DNA from: Eudorina sp. 2006-703-Eu-15
Taxonomy: Eukaryota; Chlorophyta; Chlorophyceae; Chlamydomonadales; Volvocaceae
Direction: 5' to 3'
Length of the DNA stretch: 64,000 bases
Assembly: GCA_003117195.1 (NCBI GenBank)
Contig: BDSI01000089.1
Coordinates: forward strand, 466,142-530,141
Both the position numbers and the translations under genes were made by a program. Below the pieces are notes generated by a model. The model was not told the origin of the DNA, searched no databases, and saw only the letters and a program-made list of their open reading frames with translations. Below, piece by piece: positions 1 through 12,133 of the stretch (within the stretch, counting starts at the first letter, position 1; every line of letters starts with the position of its first letter).

Positions 1-2145
1 TCCCCTTCCCCTTCCCCTCACCTCCACAGTCGCCTCCGTCTCCCCGCGTACGACAGTGGACCCCATCTTGGCGCTGTCCCCGGGGTTCGTGGTGACCGGC
101 AGCGACTCCCCCGTCAGCGCGGACTGGTCCACGTCCACCGTGCCGTGGTTGATGACGCAGTCGGCGGGCACACTGGCGCCACTGCCCAGCAGCACCAGGT
201 CCCCGGGCACCAGCAGGGCGGCGTCCAGGGTCTGCCACTTGCCGTCGCGCTTGGCGGTGGCTTGCGGTTTGAGGGAGGCCTTGAGCGCGGCCACGGCGTT
301 ACCGGCCTTGGTGGTCTCGTACCTGGGGCGTACGGCACCGGCAGCGTGCCGCGGCGGGGGTGGGGGCGCCAGGGAGGACACTCGGCGGGCTGGGAGATGC
401 GAGGTTCAGTCGTTCAGGGTTGAGGGGCTTACAAGTGCGGCACAGGTAGGGATATAAACAGCTCGCGGGCGCGCACACGCACCCGTACTGCATGGCATTC
501 CACAAAGCAGTACTGGCTGACCCATGGGTCGGGTACTGCACCTCGCTGATGATCGGGTTCCCGGCCTGGCGCCCGCCAGCTCCGGCCTGGCTTCCCCGCC
601 TTACCGGTACGCGGTATCGCTTACAGCTGCCCACACACATCAAGTCGCACCCCCAATCCGTAGCGGCCCTGGTCCCCGCCCCTCACCCACCACCCACCTC
701 CCCTCACCCACCATCCCTCACCCACCATCCCTCACCCACCACCCCAGTGTCGCGTTGACGAACTGGATGCCCAGCAGGATGCCCATGTCCGCCCAGTTCT
801 CGATGGCGGCCTCAATGATGGCGGCGATCCAGATCATGATGGGCATGGGGGCGCTCAGCTGCGGGCCGGGGGGGGCGCGGGTGCGGTGGGTGGCGGGTGC
901 GGTGGGTGGCGGGTGCGGTGGGTGGCGGGTGCGGTGGGTGGCGGGTGCGGTGGGTGGCGGGTGCGGTGGGTGGCGGGTGCGGTGGGTGGCGGGTGCGGGG
1001 TGAGGGGTGGGTAAGTAGGGGACAGCAACACGCATGCGCCCGGATGGTTGGTTCCGTCCATTCCACGATGACACACACATGGCAGCATCCGGGTGTCCTG
1101 GCAATACGGTACGGCAATCTCCATGGCAATCTCCATGGCAATCTCCGCAAGAGGCAGCCCGGTTCGCATGCACTGCAACGCCGGGACAGACCGGTCTCCC
1201 CGGGTCACATCCGGTCAACCGGTCGGAAGTGCAACGTTACACACACACACACCCTCGCAGCTCGCCATTCACCCTCAGCCTCACTAAGCGTCCAGCCATT
1301 TGTGTTTAACGGGATGGGGCAGGGGCCGTTGTGAGGCACACGGACATTTCCGGTCTGTCAATGCCCACTGCATATCACGCACCCCTGCCTTGCCCCCCGA
1401 ATGAAACACATACACACCCTCCTCGCCCTCCTCGCCCTCCTCGCCCCTTCATACATTGACCCGCCCGCCTGCGGCCCCCCGGCTGAGGGCTGAGGGCCGC
1501 GGGCTGGCCCCACCTGTCGCAGGTAGATGAGCCAGGAGGGAGTCACCTTCTCCTCCAGCTCGTTGCGGCCGTACTGGTGCAAACGGGCGGCGGCCTCTGC
1601 AGCGGCGGGGTGGTGCAGCCGGGGCGCGGTATTGCGGTGTTGATGCGGGGCCCACATCCCCCACACCCCCCACATCCCCCACATCCCCCACACCCCGCAC
1701 ATCCCCTTGTCCGAGAGACTGCGCGCCGGTCATCTCACGGCGAACATAATCAAACCCGTCAAGAGGCACACGCCCAAAACAAAAATCATCCCCGAATCAA
1801 GATCGCGGTGGCGTTGCTTCTCTCCGCAAGGATTCCTTCCCCAAACCAGTCTGCGCGCCTTGCTGGCCCACCTTGAGAGGTGAGGCCGGTGGAGGGCACG
1901 AAGCCCGTGCGCTCTCCGGATTCGCGATCCAGGTCGAGATTCTCCTCCGCGCCGCCGCCCTGCGGGCCTTCGTGCTCTCTGATACCCGCGGGCGCGGCCA
2001 CGCCGGGCCGCGGCTTTCCATCGTCCACGGGGCGGGAGGACTGACCCGCGCCGTGCGGTCGCCCGTCCGCGGCGGCACCGTCGCCGCTCTCGACATCCTG
2101 CGCGGTCTGCGCCGCGGCGCCCGCAGCCGGATTGCCCGATCGCAT
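1..2145 (-). CDS. PMA: Plasma-membrane H+-ATPase (P3A P-type ATPase), N-terminal part
   Basis: Proton-pumping ATPase that energises the plasma membrane. Four exons on the minus strand: 2145-1872, 1596-1514, 858-740 and 322-22. They splice in phase to 259 residues, and a GTGAGG donor at 21-16 carries the gene off the left edge. The start ATG has an in-frame TGA 9 nt upstream. The N-terminal cytosolic stretch has an acidic segment and the family signature GFVPSTGLTSQEAAARLHQY, followed by NELEEKVTPSWLIYLR. Exon 3 holds the first transmembrane hairpin (PMPIMIWIAAIIEA, then MGILLGIQFVNAT). Exon 4 holds the start of the actuator domain with YETTKAGNAVAALKASLKP and the dephosphorylation loop LTGESLPVT. 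The phosphorylation site (DKTGT) and the remaining helices would lie outside the window. Family assignment is firm; which paralogue it is cannot be told. Introns: 1597-1871 (275 bp), 859-1513 (655 bp) and 323-739 (417 bp), the last two with simple repeats. Confidence 0.93.
881..998. repeat. 16-bp minisatellite in an H+-ATPase intron
   Basis: Seven tandem copies of GTGCGGTGGGTGGCGG starting at 881, 897, 913, 929, 945, 961 and 977, plus a partial copy. The array lies just upstream (in gene orientation) of the acceptor of exon 3, so it forms the C-rich end of that intron in the transcript. Confidence 0.95.
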
Positions 2146-4499
2146 TCGGATTCACGAGGCTTTGCCTTGCCAAGCTGCTGATGTGTAGGCGCGGTGGCGG
2201 CGGGGTCGCGGCTGAGGTCAGCGCGACCTGGATTGTCGATGCTGGTTGAAAAATGACGGCTTCGGGTGGGCCCGCCAGCCGCTGTGACCGGAAATGAAGG
2301 CCAGGGGCCTCGGTCAGGCTTCTGTGCGGGCGAGAAAGTTTGGTATATATCTCAGATTTGGCGTAAAAACTGCCGAGGCGGCGTGTTCAGTGGGATGGAC
2401 AGCGCTGGTGCCGAGGGCTAGCAGGCCCGGAAGGAGCCCCACTTCCGGAACGCTGATCAACCCAGCGTCAAGCAGAGAACCATATCGCAATGATTGCTGA
2501 AAGCCTGTGTGATAACGGCGCGCTGAACATAATGGAGAAGGGAGATTTGTGCACAGTTTACCGGAAGGAATCTTGCTCACGTGATTTGTACGGCAGGGAC
2601 TGTCTTGAAAGGCTCATTCTGCACGCGGTAAGCATGCGATGCAAAGATTGTTGGGGTTGAACTTTTAGAGAAATGTTGGTGGTGAGGTGCAGGGGCGAAT
2701 GTGCGACCATGGGGCCGCAGGCAGCGCGACAGGGTCGCCCAGTATTTGGGGATGTGCTCTGACCCATGGGTCGCGACAACGTCACATTTCATGTCCTCGC
2801 CACTGAAAGAAGCATCGGAATATACCGCCCATCCGACGAGGCTCAAGGTATCACCCGGTAGCATCATCTGTCCTTGGCGCCCGATCCGCTTGTCGACTTT
2901 GCAGCCCTCGGCAAGGAATTTAGGCGACCGGTGCAGCAGAAGCATGCCCTCGCTCCGATCGGAAAGGCGGTCTCGGAAGGATCCTTCCTACACACATTAT
3001 CAAGGCACTTTTTGTCCATGCAAATATCATTCGGTGCGTGTTGTCGGTGATTGAGAAGCGAATCGGAATCGGTTGGCGCTGGCTTCTGAACGTGAATGTA
3101 TGGGCCAGCCAAGATGATTACCTGATGTGGTTCATGTGTATCGCTGGCCGTCTTGAATGAACAATATACTGCACGAGCCTCGCTAAAGCCATTTCGCTAC
3201 CGTATCCAATAACTGTGCGCACAGTGCCGGCGTGTCCAGCTCTTCAGATCTTTTGCTGCACGATTGGCGCTGCTTTGCCTGCGCGCCCCGAGAGCGATGC
3301 AGGCCCACACACACCCCCTGCAACCGCCGTTGCAGACCCTCCCCTTCCCCGGCACCGGGTTTCGGAGCCGGTCTCCCATGCAGACTTCGCTCTCAAGGCA
3401 GTGCTGCACTGCTGCTCCCGGGGATCCTCACCTACCCGCGGCACTCGGCGGAATCCAATGAAGACACAGGTGTCAATGCAGCTCCTGGTCAGCGTGCAAG
3501 TGATCGCGATAAATGAATTACGACGTTACAGGGGAACCCTCGGGTCATTGGTGACAGCCCAAAGAATCGCCCCCTTGCGCACCGCACATTGCGACTTGGA
3601 AGACCGCCGGCCCCCAGGCGCACCGACCCAGAACCACGAGCACACCGAAGACCATTCACCGAGCCTTAGCATGGGGCCACGCTCTCGCCCCCTCCCGACC
3701 CCTCGCCCTCCACGGATAGCTCACACCCCCGGTTGGCGCACGGGGACTCGACAGCTGTGGGTGCCATTCCGCTCCCCCGCCTCCGCCCCCGGCTGCTCAC
3801 CACGTCACCATGCTTGCCGTCCCCCGGGACGTCCTCTCCGCGGCCCTGCCATGGGCCCGCCGTCCCGCTCTCAACGCTTCGCTCCGTTGCGCTCTCCGTC
3901 CTTCGTTACAGCCCACACCCCACAGTCACAGCGACAGCTATCGGCTTGTGACCCATTTCTCCCTTGCTCATCTCCCCCTTGTTCTCGGCTAACATGCAAA
4001 ACCCCCGACCAGGCACGAGCCATTGGGGTTGTAGACCCGGCCCCGCTGCATCCCCCGCTGACTACCACCGCAGCCTTGGCCCCCACATGAACACTCACCG
4101 CAGCTTACCTACCCGCCTAGCACCACCTCCTCTCCCCCGCCACCATTGACACCGTCTCTTGACATCTATCCCGACTCACTGCCCCACCAGCTCCCCGATG
4201 ATACCTCTCATTCTCTTTCGACACACATACACACATACACACATACACACATACACACACGCCGCTGCCCCCTTGCCCTGTCCCCCACATCTCACTGCTC
4301 ACCGCGCACGTCTCACCCCTACGGCCGCAGCACGCGGCCCCGCCACCTCAGATCCCCGCCTCCCGGGCGGATGCCCTCCCTGCCTCAACCCCCACCCTCG
4401 TCCCCAGGCCCCGTCCCCAGGCCCCGTCCCCAGGCCCCGTCCCCAGGCCCCGTCCTCAAGACCCCTCCCTAGGTCCCGTCCCGAGTTCCGTGCAGTGCA
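2146..4499. other. Intergenic region between H+-ATPase and LEPA
   Basis: About 2.35 kb with no gene I can support. It must hold the H+-ATPase promoter and 5' leader (minus strand; a TATATAT run lies at 2344-2350, about 200 bp upstream of the ATG) and the LEPA 3' UTR. Two minus-strand TGTAA motifs, 3906-3910 and 3526-3530, could end the LEPA message. CA-rich (about 4222-4260) and 13-bp repeats lie next to LEPA. Confidence 0.6.
4399..4456. repeat. 13-bp tandem repeat downstream of LEPA
   Basis: Four-plus copies of TCCCCAGGCCCCG in direct tandem just beyond the LEPA stop codon, inside its presumed 3' UTR. Confidence 0.9.
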
Positions 4500-7400
4500 C
4501 TAGTCGTCCTTGGCCTCCCTGTCGATCTTGAGGATGGCCATGAAGGCCTCCTGGGGCACCTCCACCTTGCCCAGCGCCTTCATGCGCTTCTTGCCCTCCG
4601 CCTGGAGGGGGGGAGGGGGAGGAGGAGGGAGCGGGGTGGAGAGGGAGGGAGGCGGGTGGAGAGGGTTTTAGAGAGGGAGGGAGGGAGGGTAGGTATAGGA
4701 AATTGATGGACATGTTCAAACTGCGCTGCTGCTGCCAGTGCAAAGGTCCGGAGAGAGGGAGGGGAAGGCGCAGGCGGGACGTCTAAGGGGGGGTGGCGGG
4801 CTGGGAATCGCAACTTGGCCTGCGAAAGAGGCAGGCTGAGAGCGACACTGTCAAGGTGGTCGCCTGCGAACGAACACACGCACACACACAGGTACACACA
4901 CACACACGCCTGCATATGGTAAGTTTTTCCTCGCAGGTTCTATTGTAAGTATATTGCCACCTGGGATCGGGCGGGCGGGCGGGTTGCAATTCTAAACACA
5001 CACACACCCATACGGGCAAACTATTGGGCGCCACTGGGCCCCTCGCATGTCACGCACTCCTGTTCTGCCTGCTTAAATAGCGCGCACACACACAGTGCCC
5101 CTGTCGTCCTCCCTCCCGACCGCCCCGGCCGCACCTGCTTCTGCAGCAGCTTCTTCTTGCGGCTGATGTCGCCTCCGTAGCACTTGGCGAGCACGTCCTT
5201 GCGGTACGGCGCGATGGCCTCACTGGCGACCACCTTGGTGCCGATGCAGGCTTGGATGGGGACCCTGGGAGTAGGCGGCAGGGAGGAGGGAGGAGGGAGG
5301 GACGGGAAGAGTCAGAGAACATGAAAGTCAGGGAGGCATGGGAGGTCGGCGAGACGGCACCCGGAGGAGAAGGCGGCAGGGACACTCGGCAAGCGGCAGA
5401 AGGGAGGGGGCGATGCGCCGCGGGCCTGACTGCACGGGCCACCCGTTCACGCAAGGGTGGACGAGTAGAATGCACAGTTGGCTGTGGGGCGGGGCGACGT
5501 GGCGACATGCGGTAGCCTCCCGCGGCGAGGCAACGCGTGCTGCGCGCCAGCCGGGGATCCAGCGCGGCCCGAATGCCACCACAGTTCCCCCGGGCCGCAA
5601 CACAGCCCTGCCTCTGCCCTGCCCTGTCCCGTGCAGGGCTGCACAGTACCGCCCCTGGCCTGCACTCTGCCACCCTGGCCCGGCCTGGCCCGGCCTGTCC
5701 TGACCTCTGTCCTGACCTCTGTCCTGTCCTCTGGCCCGCCGCCCCGCCCGCGTTTCGTCTCTCCCTGCACCAACCCGCCCACCCACCTAAACATCTGGCG
5801 GGGGATGAGCTCCTTGAGTTTGGAGGTGAGCTGGCGGCCCGTGCGGTAGGCGTTGTCGCGGTGGCAGATGACGGACAGCGGGTCGGCGGGCTCGCCGTTG
5901 ATCTTCACCTCCAGCTTCACCAGGTCGTTCTCGCTGAGGGGGTGGGGTGGTAAGGTGGTTGCAAGGGCGGGGCGGGGTGGGGTGGGGTGGGAGCGAGGGG
6001 GATAGGGCCGACGCTGGGAGACACATGCGCTGCGCGGTATCGACCAAGAGGTGCTTGTAACAACCTCCAAAGCAACACCAGGTAATAACCCAGCGCCGCA
6101 CAAAGGCACCGCAACCCTAATCGTAATCATGATCACGGAACAATGCAGCACACAGATGCATCCACACCACACTCACTTCGTCTGTATTGCTGTACACACA
6201 TCGTGCACACACACACACGGGCGGGCGGGTTGCAATTCTAAACACACACACACACGCCGGGTTTCTCGCTCAACACACACACACACACACACACACACGC
6301 CGGTCCCCGTCATAACCGTCACGGGCTTCCCGTCTCGCGGCTCAGTTCTCCCATAGCAGGCTACAACACGACAGGTACACAGCTCCCTCCCTCCCTCCCC
6401 GCCCTCAGCTCACCGGTAGCCAGTGATCTTGTACTCCATGCTGGCGTACCCCTTGGACCGGCTCTTGAGCTGGTCGAAGTAGTCGGTGACAACCTCCGCC
6501 AGCGGGATGTTGAACACCAGGGTGGTGCGGCTGTCGGTCAGGTAGCGCATCTCCACGAACTCGCCTGTCGGCACACGAGGAGGGGAAGGGGTCGGGTGAG
6601 CACACAAACAGAAATACAGACACACCCGGCCCGAGGAGGCGGTGGGGTGCGGAGGAGGGTGCGGGGGGTGCGGAGGGTCAGGCGGCTGGAAGAAGAGCCG
6701 GCAGCAGCAGGGTGTTTGCGTACAGGGCAAACCGGTCGCTGGCGGACGTAAAGCGGACTGCGCACTACACGTAACGCTGTGGAGCCCGCATACTGCGCAA
6801 CCGCCGTGCACCCCTTCCCCCCTTGACCCCCGCAACCGCCGTGCAACCCTTCCCCCCCCTGCACCCCCGCACCGCCCCGGCCCGGCCCGGCCCCGCCCCG
6901 AATCCCCCCCGCCCCGCACCTCTCCGGTTGTTGGCGAGCTCCATCAGGTTGCCCACGTAGTCGGTCGGGGTCACCATCTCCAGCCGCACGTACGGCTCGG
7001 AGATCCACTCGCGGCGGGAGGCGTCCGGCAGGTCGGCCGGGCTGTTGACGGTGAACTCCTGGCCGTCGGTGGTGCGGCAGCGGTACACCACCGTGGGGGC
7101 GGTGGTGATGAGGTCCAGGTTGTACTCGCGCTCCAGGCGCTCCTGCGGGTGGACCCGGCCCGACCCGATTGGACCCGACCCGGGAGGAGCGATGACGTCA
7201 ATGAGGAGGGGGAGGAGGAGGGGAGGGAGGAGGAGGAGGGGGAGGAGGAGGAGGGGGAGGAGGAGGAAGAGGGAGTCGTTCAATGATGGGTCGACATTAC
7301 CAACCCGGGGTGAACCCAAGGAGAGAAAAAAGTGGTGGAGACCGATGCGAACAGCAAGGGGACGGGGACGGGGCAGGGCAGGACAGGATCAGAGGATGGC

Positions 7401-10400
7401 GGGCAAAGAAGTACGCGGCGGTCGGGTACTACCGCGGGGCTCATGAGGACATCAAAGACACCTGCGGGGACGTGCGCGTGTCGGGGGAGAGGGTGACGCC
7501 GGGCCCCACACCCCCCCACCCGCGCCAGAGGCCCCAGACGCCACAGCCACCCGACTCCCACCCCAACCCGAATTTCACAATCATCCCCACAGGCCCCCTC
7601 CCCAGCCCCTTCCTCCCGCCCCTTCCCCTCGCCCCTCCCCCCCTCCCCGCCCCCTCACCCTCGCGCCCCCTCGCCCCGCCCCACCTGCACGATCTCCATG
7701 TGCAGCAGCCCCAGGAAGCCGCACCGGAACCCAAAGCCCATGGCGTTGTTGACCTCCGGCTCGAACTTGAGCGCCGCATCGTTCAGCTGCAGCTTCTCCA
7801 GCGCCTCGCGCAGGTCCTGGTAGTCGTCCGTGTCGGTGGGGAACAGCCCGCAGTACACCATGGGCTGGATGTCCTGGTAGCCGGGCAGGGGCACCGACGC
7901 CGGCTCCTTCCGCTGCGTCACCGTGTCACCCACGCGGGCGTCCTGCACCGACTTGATCTGCGCGGCGAGGTAGCCGACCTCACCGCAGTACAGCGTGTCC
8001 ACCTGGGGGGGGAAGGGCGGGGTGGGGCGGGGGACCGCGGGGGTTAAAACGAAACAGGGGAGGGGCGGGGGACGGCGGGGGAGAGCGGGGTCGGTGGGGT
8101 GGGTGGGTTCGGTAATTGAGTTGGTACTTGGGTTGGTAGGTGTTTAGGGAAAGAGCCCGCCCAGCCCAGCCCAGGTGCGGATTTGGGTTGGTAGGTGGGA
8201 GCGTTGCCGCGTGGCGCCGAATGCATGTGCGGCCGTGCAGGGTCCGCATATGCGAAACCGCCATCGAACCTGCTCCAGGAAACGTACCTCCAACAAGACC
8301 ACCAACCCCCCGCCCACAGCGGGGCAAGGCCTGTTTCCGCTGGAAACCCCTCATCACCCCTCTTGGGTCCTGAGTAGTAGGCTTCCCTCCCTTGACCTCC
8401 CCCCCCCCTCCGTAACCCCCCTCCCGCCGCAGCGTGCTGCCCCCCCCCGTGCTGCCTCACCTGCACCTTGCTGGGCGCCAGCACCCCGATCTCGTCCAGC
8501 TGGTACTCCTTGCCCGTGTTCATCATCTGCACCACATCGCCCCGGGAGACCTTGCCGTCCATCACCTGATTGGGGGCAGCAGGGCGGCAGCGGCGGATGG
8601 GGAGGGACCCGCCGGAACAGGGCCAGGTTGAGTGGCATGTGTTGGTGGCGCTGGTCGAGGATGCGCTGACGGACGGCCAACACGCGCCCCAGCCCTCCTA
8701 GGCCCATGCGAGGCGGCCCGGGGGTCACCCCGGGACAGCGGCCGGTCTGTCCGGTCTTCGGGCTCGGTCTGGGCTGAACTTCCGATTCACTTCCCCCCAT
8801 GTTCCCCCCTCCCACACACACAAGCACTTGGCTTCTCGCGGCTCAGTTTTTTTTTACACACACACACACACACACACACGCAGGCCCTCGCAGGTTCTAT
8901 GGTAAGTATATTGCCACATGGGATCGGGCGGGCGGGCGGGTTGCAATTCTAAACACACACACGCAGGCCCGGAGTGTGGTTTGCTTAGCTCACCCGGAAC
9001 TGGCAGACGACGCCCCGGTAGGGGTCGTAGTAGGAGTCGAAGATGAGCGCCCTGAGCGGGTTGGCGGTGGTGTTGCGGGGCGGGGGGACGCGGTCCACGA
9101 TGGCCTCCAGGGTCTCCTCGATGCCGATGCCCACCTTGGCGGACACCTTGAGGATGTTGCTGCAGTCCAGGCCGATGATCTCCTCGATCTCGCGGATCAC
9201 CCGCTCCGGGTCGGCGCCTTTCCGGAGGGGGAGGGGGAGGGGGAGCGGGGGAGGGGGAAGGGGGAAATTGGTCGACATTTTCAAACTGGCATGGGATGGG
9301 GAAAATGAAGCGGGAGTTGGGGATGCGTGGGATGCCCCCCTTAGCCAGCACTCCAGAGCTGCGCGCACAGCCCGGGCGTTTTCCCAATCACCCCGTGCCT
9401 CCCCACCTTGCTCCCGGCCCCGGTAAGGGTAACCCCCACATCCCCGCCGGCCCGTGTGCGGGCTCCATCGCACTCGGGCCGGCGGGGGGAGAGGGGGAAG
9501 TTCCCTTACTGCGCCCCGCCCTCCCGCCCGATGGCCCCACCCACCGGGCAGGTCGATCTTGTTGAGCACCGGAATGACCTCCAGGTCGTTCTCGAGGGCC
9601 AGCCACACGTTGGCGAGGGTCTGAGCCTCCACACCCTGGCTCGCGTCCACCACCAGCAGAGCGCCCTCGCAGGCCGCCAGAGAGCGGGACACCTGCAGCG
9701 GCGGACCGGGGTGGGGGGTGGGGGGCGGGGCGGGCCAGGGGGAGAGGTGTCTTGATTGACACGCGGGAGGGGGCGGGAGAGGGGTCTGAGGGGACCGGGG
9801 CGAAGGGTGGCAGGGGACGGACCCGACCTCCTCGCCTCGCCCCCGGCAGCACTTGACTCCAGAGCGGTGATTCTTCTGATGCGCGCGAGGCAGCGCTGAA
9901 GGTCCGGTGGCGGGACCACCCCACCCCACCCCACCCCACGTCGCTCTGGCAGCAGCGCAGTTTAAAATTGTCCACCAATTCCCTATACCCCACCCCACCC
10001 CACCCCGGGTTCCCTTCCGTCCCGTCCATCCCGCCCCAGCCCATCCCGCCCCAGCCCAGCCCCTGCCCGAGCCGCCACATCCGGCCGCAGAGCCCCCCCG
10101 GGAGCCCCCTGCGGCCGGCCAAGGACCGAGACCAGTCGTTGTGCCCGTCATCCTCGTCGAGACGCAGTGGTCAACACAGCCCCGGAGGACTGACCCTCCG
10201 GCCATCGTGATCATGGCAGCCTCCGGCCCCCCGGGGGCCCCTTAAGTGCCCAGAGACCCGGAGTATGCCCCGCTAATCACTGGCCTGCCGCTGCGCTGTC
10301 CTCCTCTGGCGCCTCGCCCCTTCCCGAGCCCGCCGCGGCCCCCCCCAAACAAGAGGGAGCCCTACCCGTCCCCACGGGCTCTGGAGCACTTCCCGACCGC

Positions 10401-12133
10401 CTTCTTCACTCCGTGTTTCTGCCCTTGGGGTTCCCCCCTGGAGTTCCAGGTCAGTCGACCTCCACTCCGCTCGGCTACAGCCCCCGTACGTTTGTGCGTG
10501 TGCGCTACGTCCTCCCTTCCCCCCCACCCCAGCTTCACAGCCCGCCCCCATCATGACTGTGCGTCCCATGACGGCACGCGTCCGCGCGCACGGCATGCCG
10601 TACCTCGTACGTGAAATCCACGTGTCCGGGCGTGTCGATGAGGTTGAGCGCGTACAGCTCGCCGTCCCGCTTGCTGCGGTACTTCATGCGGGCGGTGTTC
10701 AGCTTGATGGTGATGCCGCGCTCGCGCTCAATCTCGTTGCTGTCCATAAATTGCTCCTGTCCAGGGAAAAAGGCAGGAGGAGGAGGAGGAAGAAGGCAAA
10801 AGGAAAACGTGAAGCTGGGCGCGCGTGCGCGCGCGTGGCTTGCATGGTCCGGCACCCCGGCCCAGTAGTAGACCGGCCGCTCTCAGTGATCGAAGGTTGT
10901 CACGCAGCCGCGTTCCCCCCCCCCCCGGACGCCTCTACAGCCTGAAAGCCGCATCACTTTTGCTCCGGGCCCCTGCCATTTTTGTTTTCGGGCCCCGGCT
11001 TCCCCGTAGCTATTGCAAGCCCGCCGCTGTCGCTGTTGCGGTCGTCGCCGGCTCCCAGCCCGCCCAGGAGCCACGGCACAGGTCCACGGGCCCGGCTCAG
11101 AAGGACCCACGGCAGGGTCTGAGATCTGAGATCTGAGAGGCTCCAGGGGGGCCAAGGGCGTCTCATACCCCGAGCGATGGCACCCCGCTGCCAAACCAGA
11201 TATGCGTCCTGGAGGGCTTGCGCGGGTCCGCAAGCCGGGAGCGGTCGGCTGTAGGCGGGTGGGTGGCGATCAACCCGACTGCGTGCCAACGCCTATCATT
11301 ATGGGCAGTGGCCATGCTTTGCTGCGCTTCTGCCAGCCCGCTGCGCCCTCCCCTCCGATGGGTTGGGACGTTGCGCCTGGCGGCTGATGCTGCTGTTGCT
11401 CCCGACGCCGCGGCGATAGTGCTGCCGCCGGGGACACAGTGCGGGTCAACACCGCTGGATGGCTCCTGTCAAGCTGTTTGCATACCGAGCTTGCTGCGCG
11501 TCGGCGCATATGCCCCCCCACAATACACAGCATGCACGGTCCGTTCCCCTTTGGAGTCACGCGCATCTACAGTTCAAGGAGCCCTCCCGCCCTTGGCTTG
11601 AAGCCGCAGCCACCCCCTCTCAGTCGTCCTTACCACCATGTCACGGGCGGCCACCGTCCCCGTCTTCAGCAACAGTTGGTCTGCCAACGTCGACTTCCCG
11701 TGGTCAATGTGTGCAATGATGGAAAAATTACGAATGCGTTCGACGGGAACCTGTTGCGTGAATAAGTGCACGAGCGTAAAAACAAATGGCAGCATATCTT
11801 GGCTTGCACTAAAACACTAGACCCAAATCGCGATTCCTCATTTTTACCCATCAGTTTACAGAGAACAGTCCTTGCCTTTGCGACTGCGCCATTTGCATAT
11901 GTGCTTCCCGGTCCGCCTTTCTCTAGCTCCAGCTCTGGCGCCGTCACCGCGCTTGCACAGGGAACAATCCGCTGCTGCTGCTGACGCTCAGCTAAATTGG
12001 CAGTTGTGGCGCATCGAACCGATTGTTGGCAGGGGCGAGAAACAGGGTGCACGCTTACAGGAACGACAGGTGCCCTAAAGCTGCGGCCCAGCGGGGCGCA
12101 GCGGCCTTGTAGCTGGGCCAGAGGACAGGCCAT
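4500..12133 (-). CDS. LEPA: Chloroplast elongation factor 4 (LepA GTPase), complete
   Basis: Ribosome-dependent GTPase of plastid translation (EF4/LepA), which back-translocates or remodels stalled ribosomes. Twelve exons: 12133-11876, 11750-11634, 10756-10604, 9692-9545, 9217-8994, 8565-8461, 8002-7685, 7142-6920, 6564-6414, 5933-5787, 5264-5135, 4601-4500. They add to 691 residues with every phase consistent. Exon 1 is a Ser/Arg/Ala-rich transit peptide starting [10 protein letters not shown]. The GTPase motifs follow: G1 HIDHGKST, G2 region [10 protein letters not shown]3 DTPGH, G4 NKID, G5 SAK. The EF4 core includes QMVYC-like [14 protein letters not shown] and [16 protein letters not shown]. 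The C-terminal domain typical of LepA contains [16 protein letters not shown] and [15 protein letters not shown], ending AKDD-stop. Introns 2 and 3 are about 0.9 kb each and hold no other gene; others carry repeats. Intron 1 appears to use a GC-AG donor (AAG/GCAAGG at 11876), which gives the only phase-0 join to [10 protein letters not shown]; that junction is the least certain part. Confidence 0.96.
4698..4739 (+). repeat. LEPA intronic repeat family 2, copy a
   Basis: Contains GGAAATTGATGGACATGTTC followed by AAACTGCGCTGCTGCTGCCAG, preceded by a G/A-rich tract at 4608-4690. Related copies lie at 9263-9290 (same orientation) and 9945-9986 (opposite orientation). Confidence 0.8.
4931..5007 (+). 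repeat. LEPA intronic repeat family 1, copy a
   Basis: Copy of a roughly 75-bp sequence also found at 8888-8962 and, in part, at 6219-6255. It runs TCGCAGGTTCTAT, GTAAGTATATTGCCAC, then a GGGCGGGCGGGC tract, TTGCAATTCTAAACACACAC and a CA-rich tail. Copies a and c are nearly identical although they lie in different introns of one gene. Confidence 0.9.
6219..6255 (+). repeat. LEPA intronic repeat family 1, copy b (partial)
   Basis: Only the right half is present: the GGGCGGGCGGG tract and TTGCAATTCTAAACACACAC. It is followed by GGGTTTCTCGCT and a (CA)n tract at 6272-6299. GGGTTTCTCGCT also occurs near 35109 downstream of the matrix gene. Confidence 0.85.
7202..7272 (+). repeat. Purine (GGA/GGGGA) tract in a LEPA intron
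   Basis: About 70 bp of almost pure G and A on the plus strand, in the intron between the exons at 8002-7685 and 7142-6920. In the transcript it is a long polypyrimidine tract near the acceptor. Confidence 0.85.
8888..8962 (+). repeat. LEPA intronic repeat family 1, copy c
   Basis: Nearly identical to 4931-5007. It is preceded by a pure (AC)n tract and by TCTCGCGGCTCAGTT, which also occurs near copy b (about 6334), so the ancestral repeat was probably longer than 75 bp. Confidence 0.9.
9263..9290 (+). repeat. LEPA intronic repeat family 2, copy b
   Basis: GGAAATTGGTCGACATTTTC then AAACTGGC, preceded by a GGGGGA-type purine tract just as in copy a. It sits directly upstream of exon 5 in gene orientation. 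Confidence 0.8.
9945..9986 (-). repeat. LEPA intronic repeat family 2, copy c (inverted)
   Basis: Read on the minus strand it gives GGGAATTGGTGGACAATTTT, AAACTGCGCTGCTGCCAG. It shares the CTGCGCTGCTGC end with copy a. CCCCACCC tracts lie on both sides. Confidence 0.8.

Noticed and set aside
2577..3112. Minus-strand stretch with GWAVYSDASFSGED, faintly like an RNase H-type polyprotein remnant
   Set aside because: The resemblance is a few residues only, and no neighbouring polymerase or integrase motifs are present.
3215..4090. 291-residue plus-strand open frame in the H+-ATPase/LEPA spacer
   Set aside because: Low-complexity Pro/Arg/Ser composition from GC-rich DNA, no domain; the interval must hold the LEPA 3' UTR.
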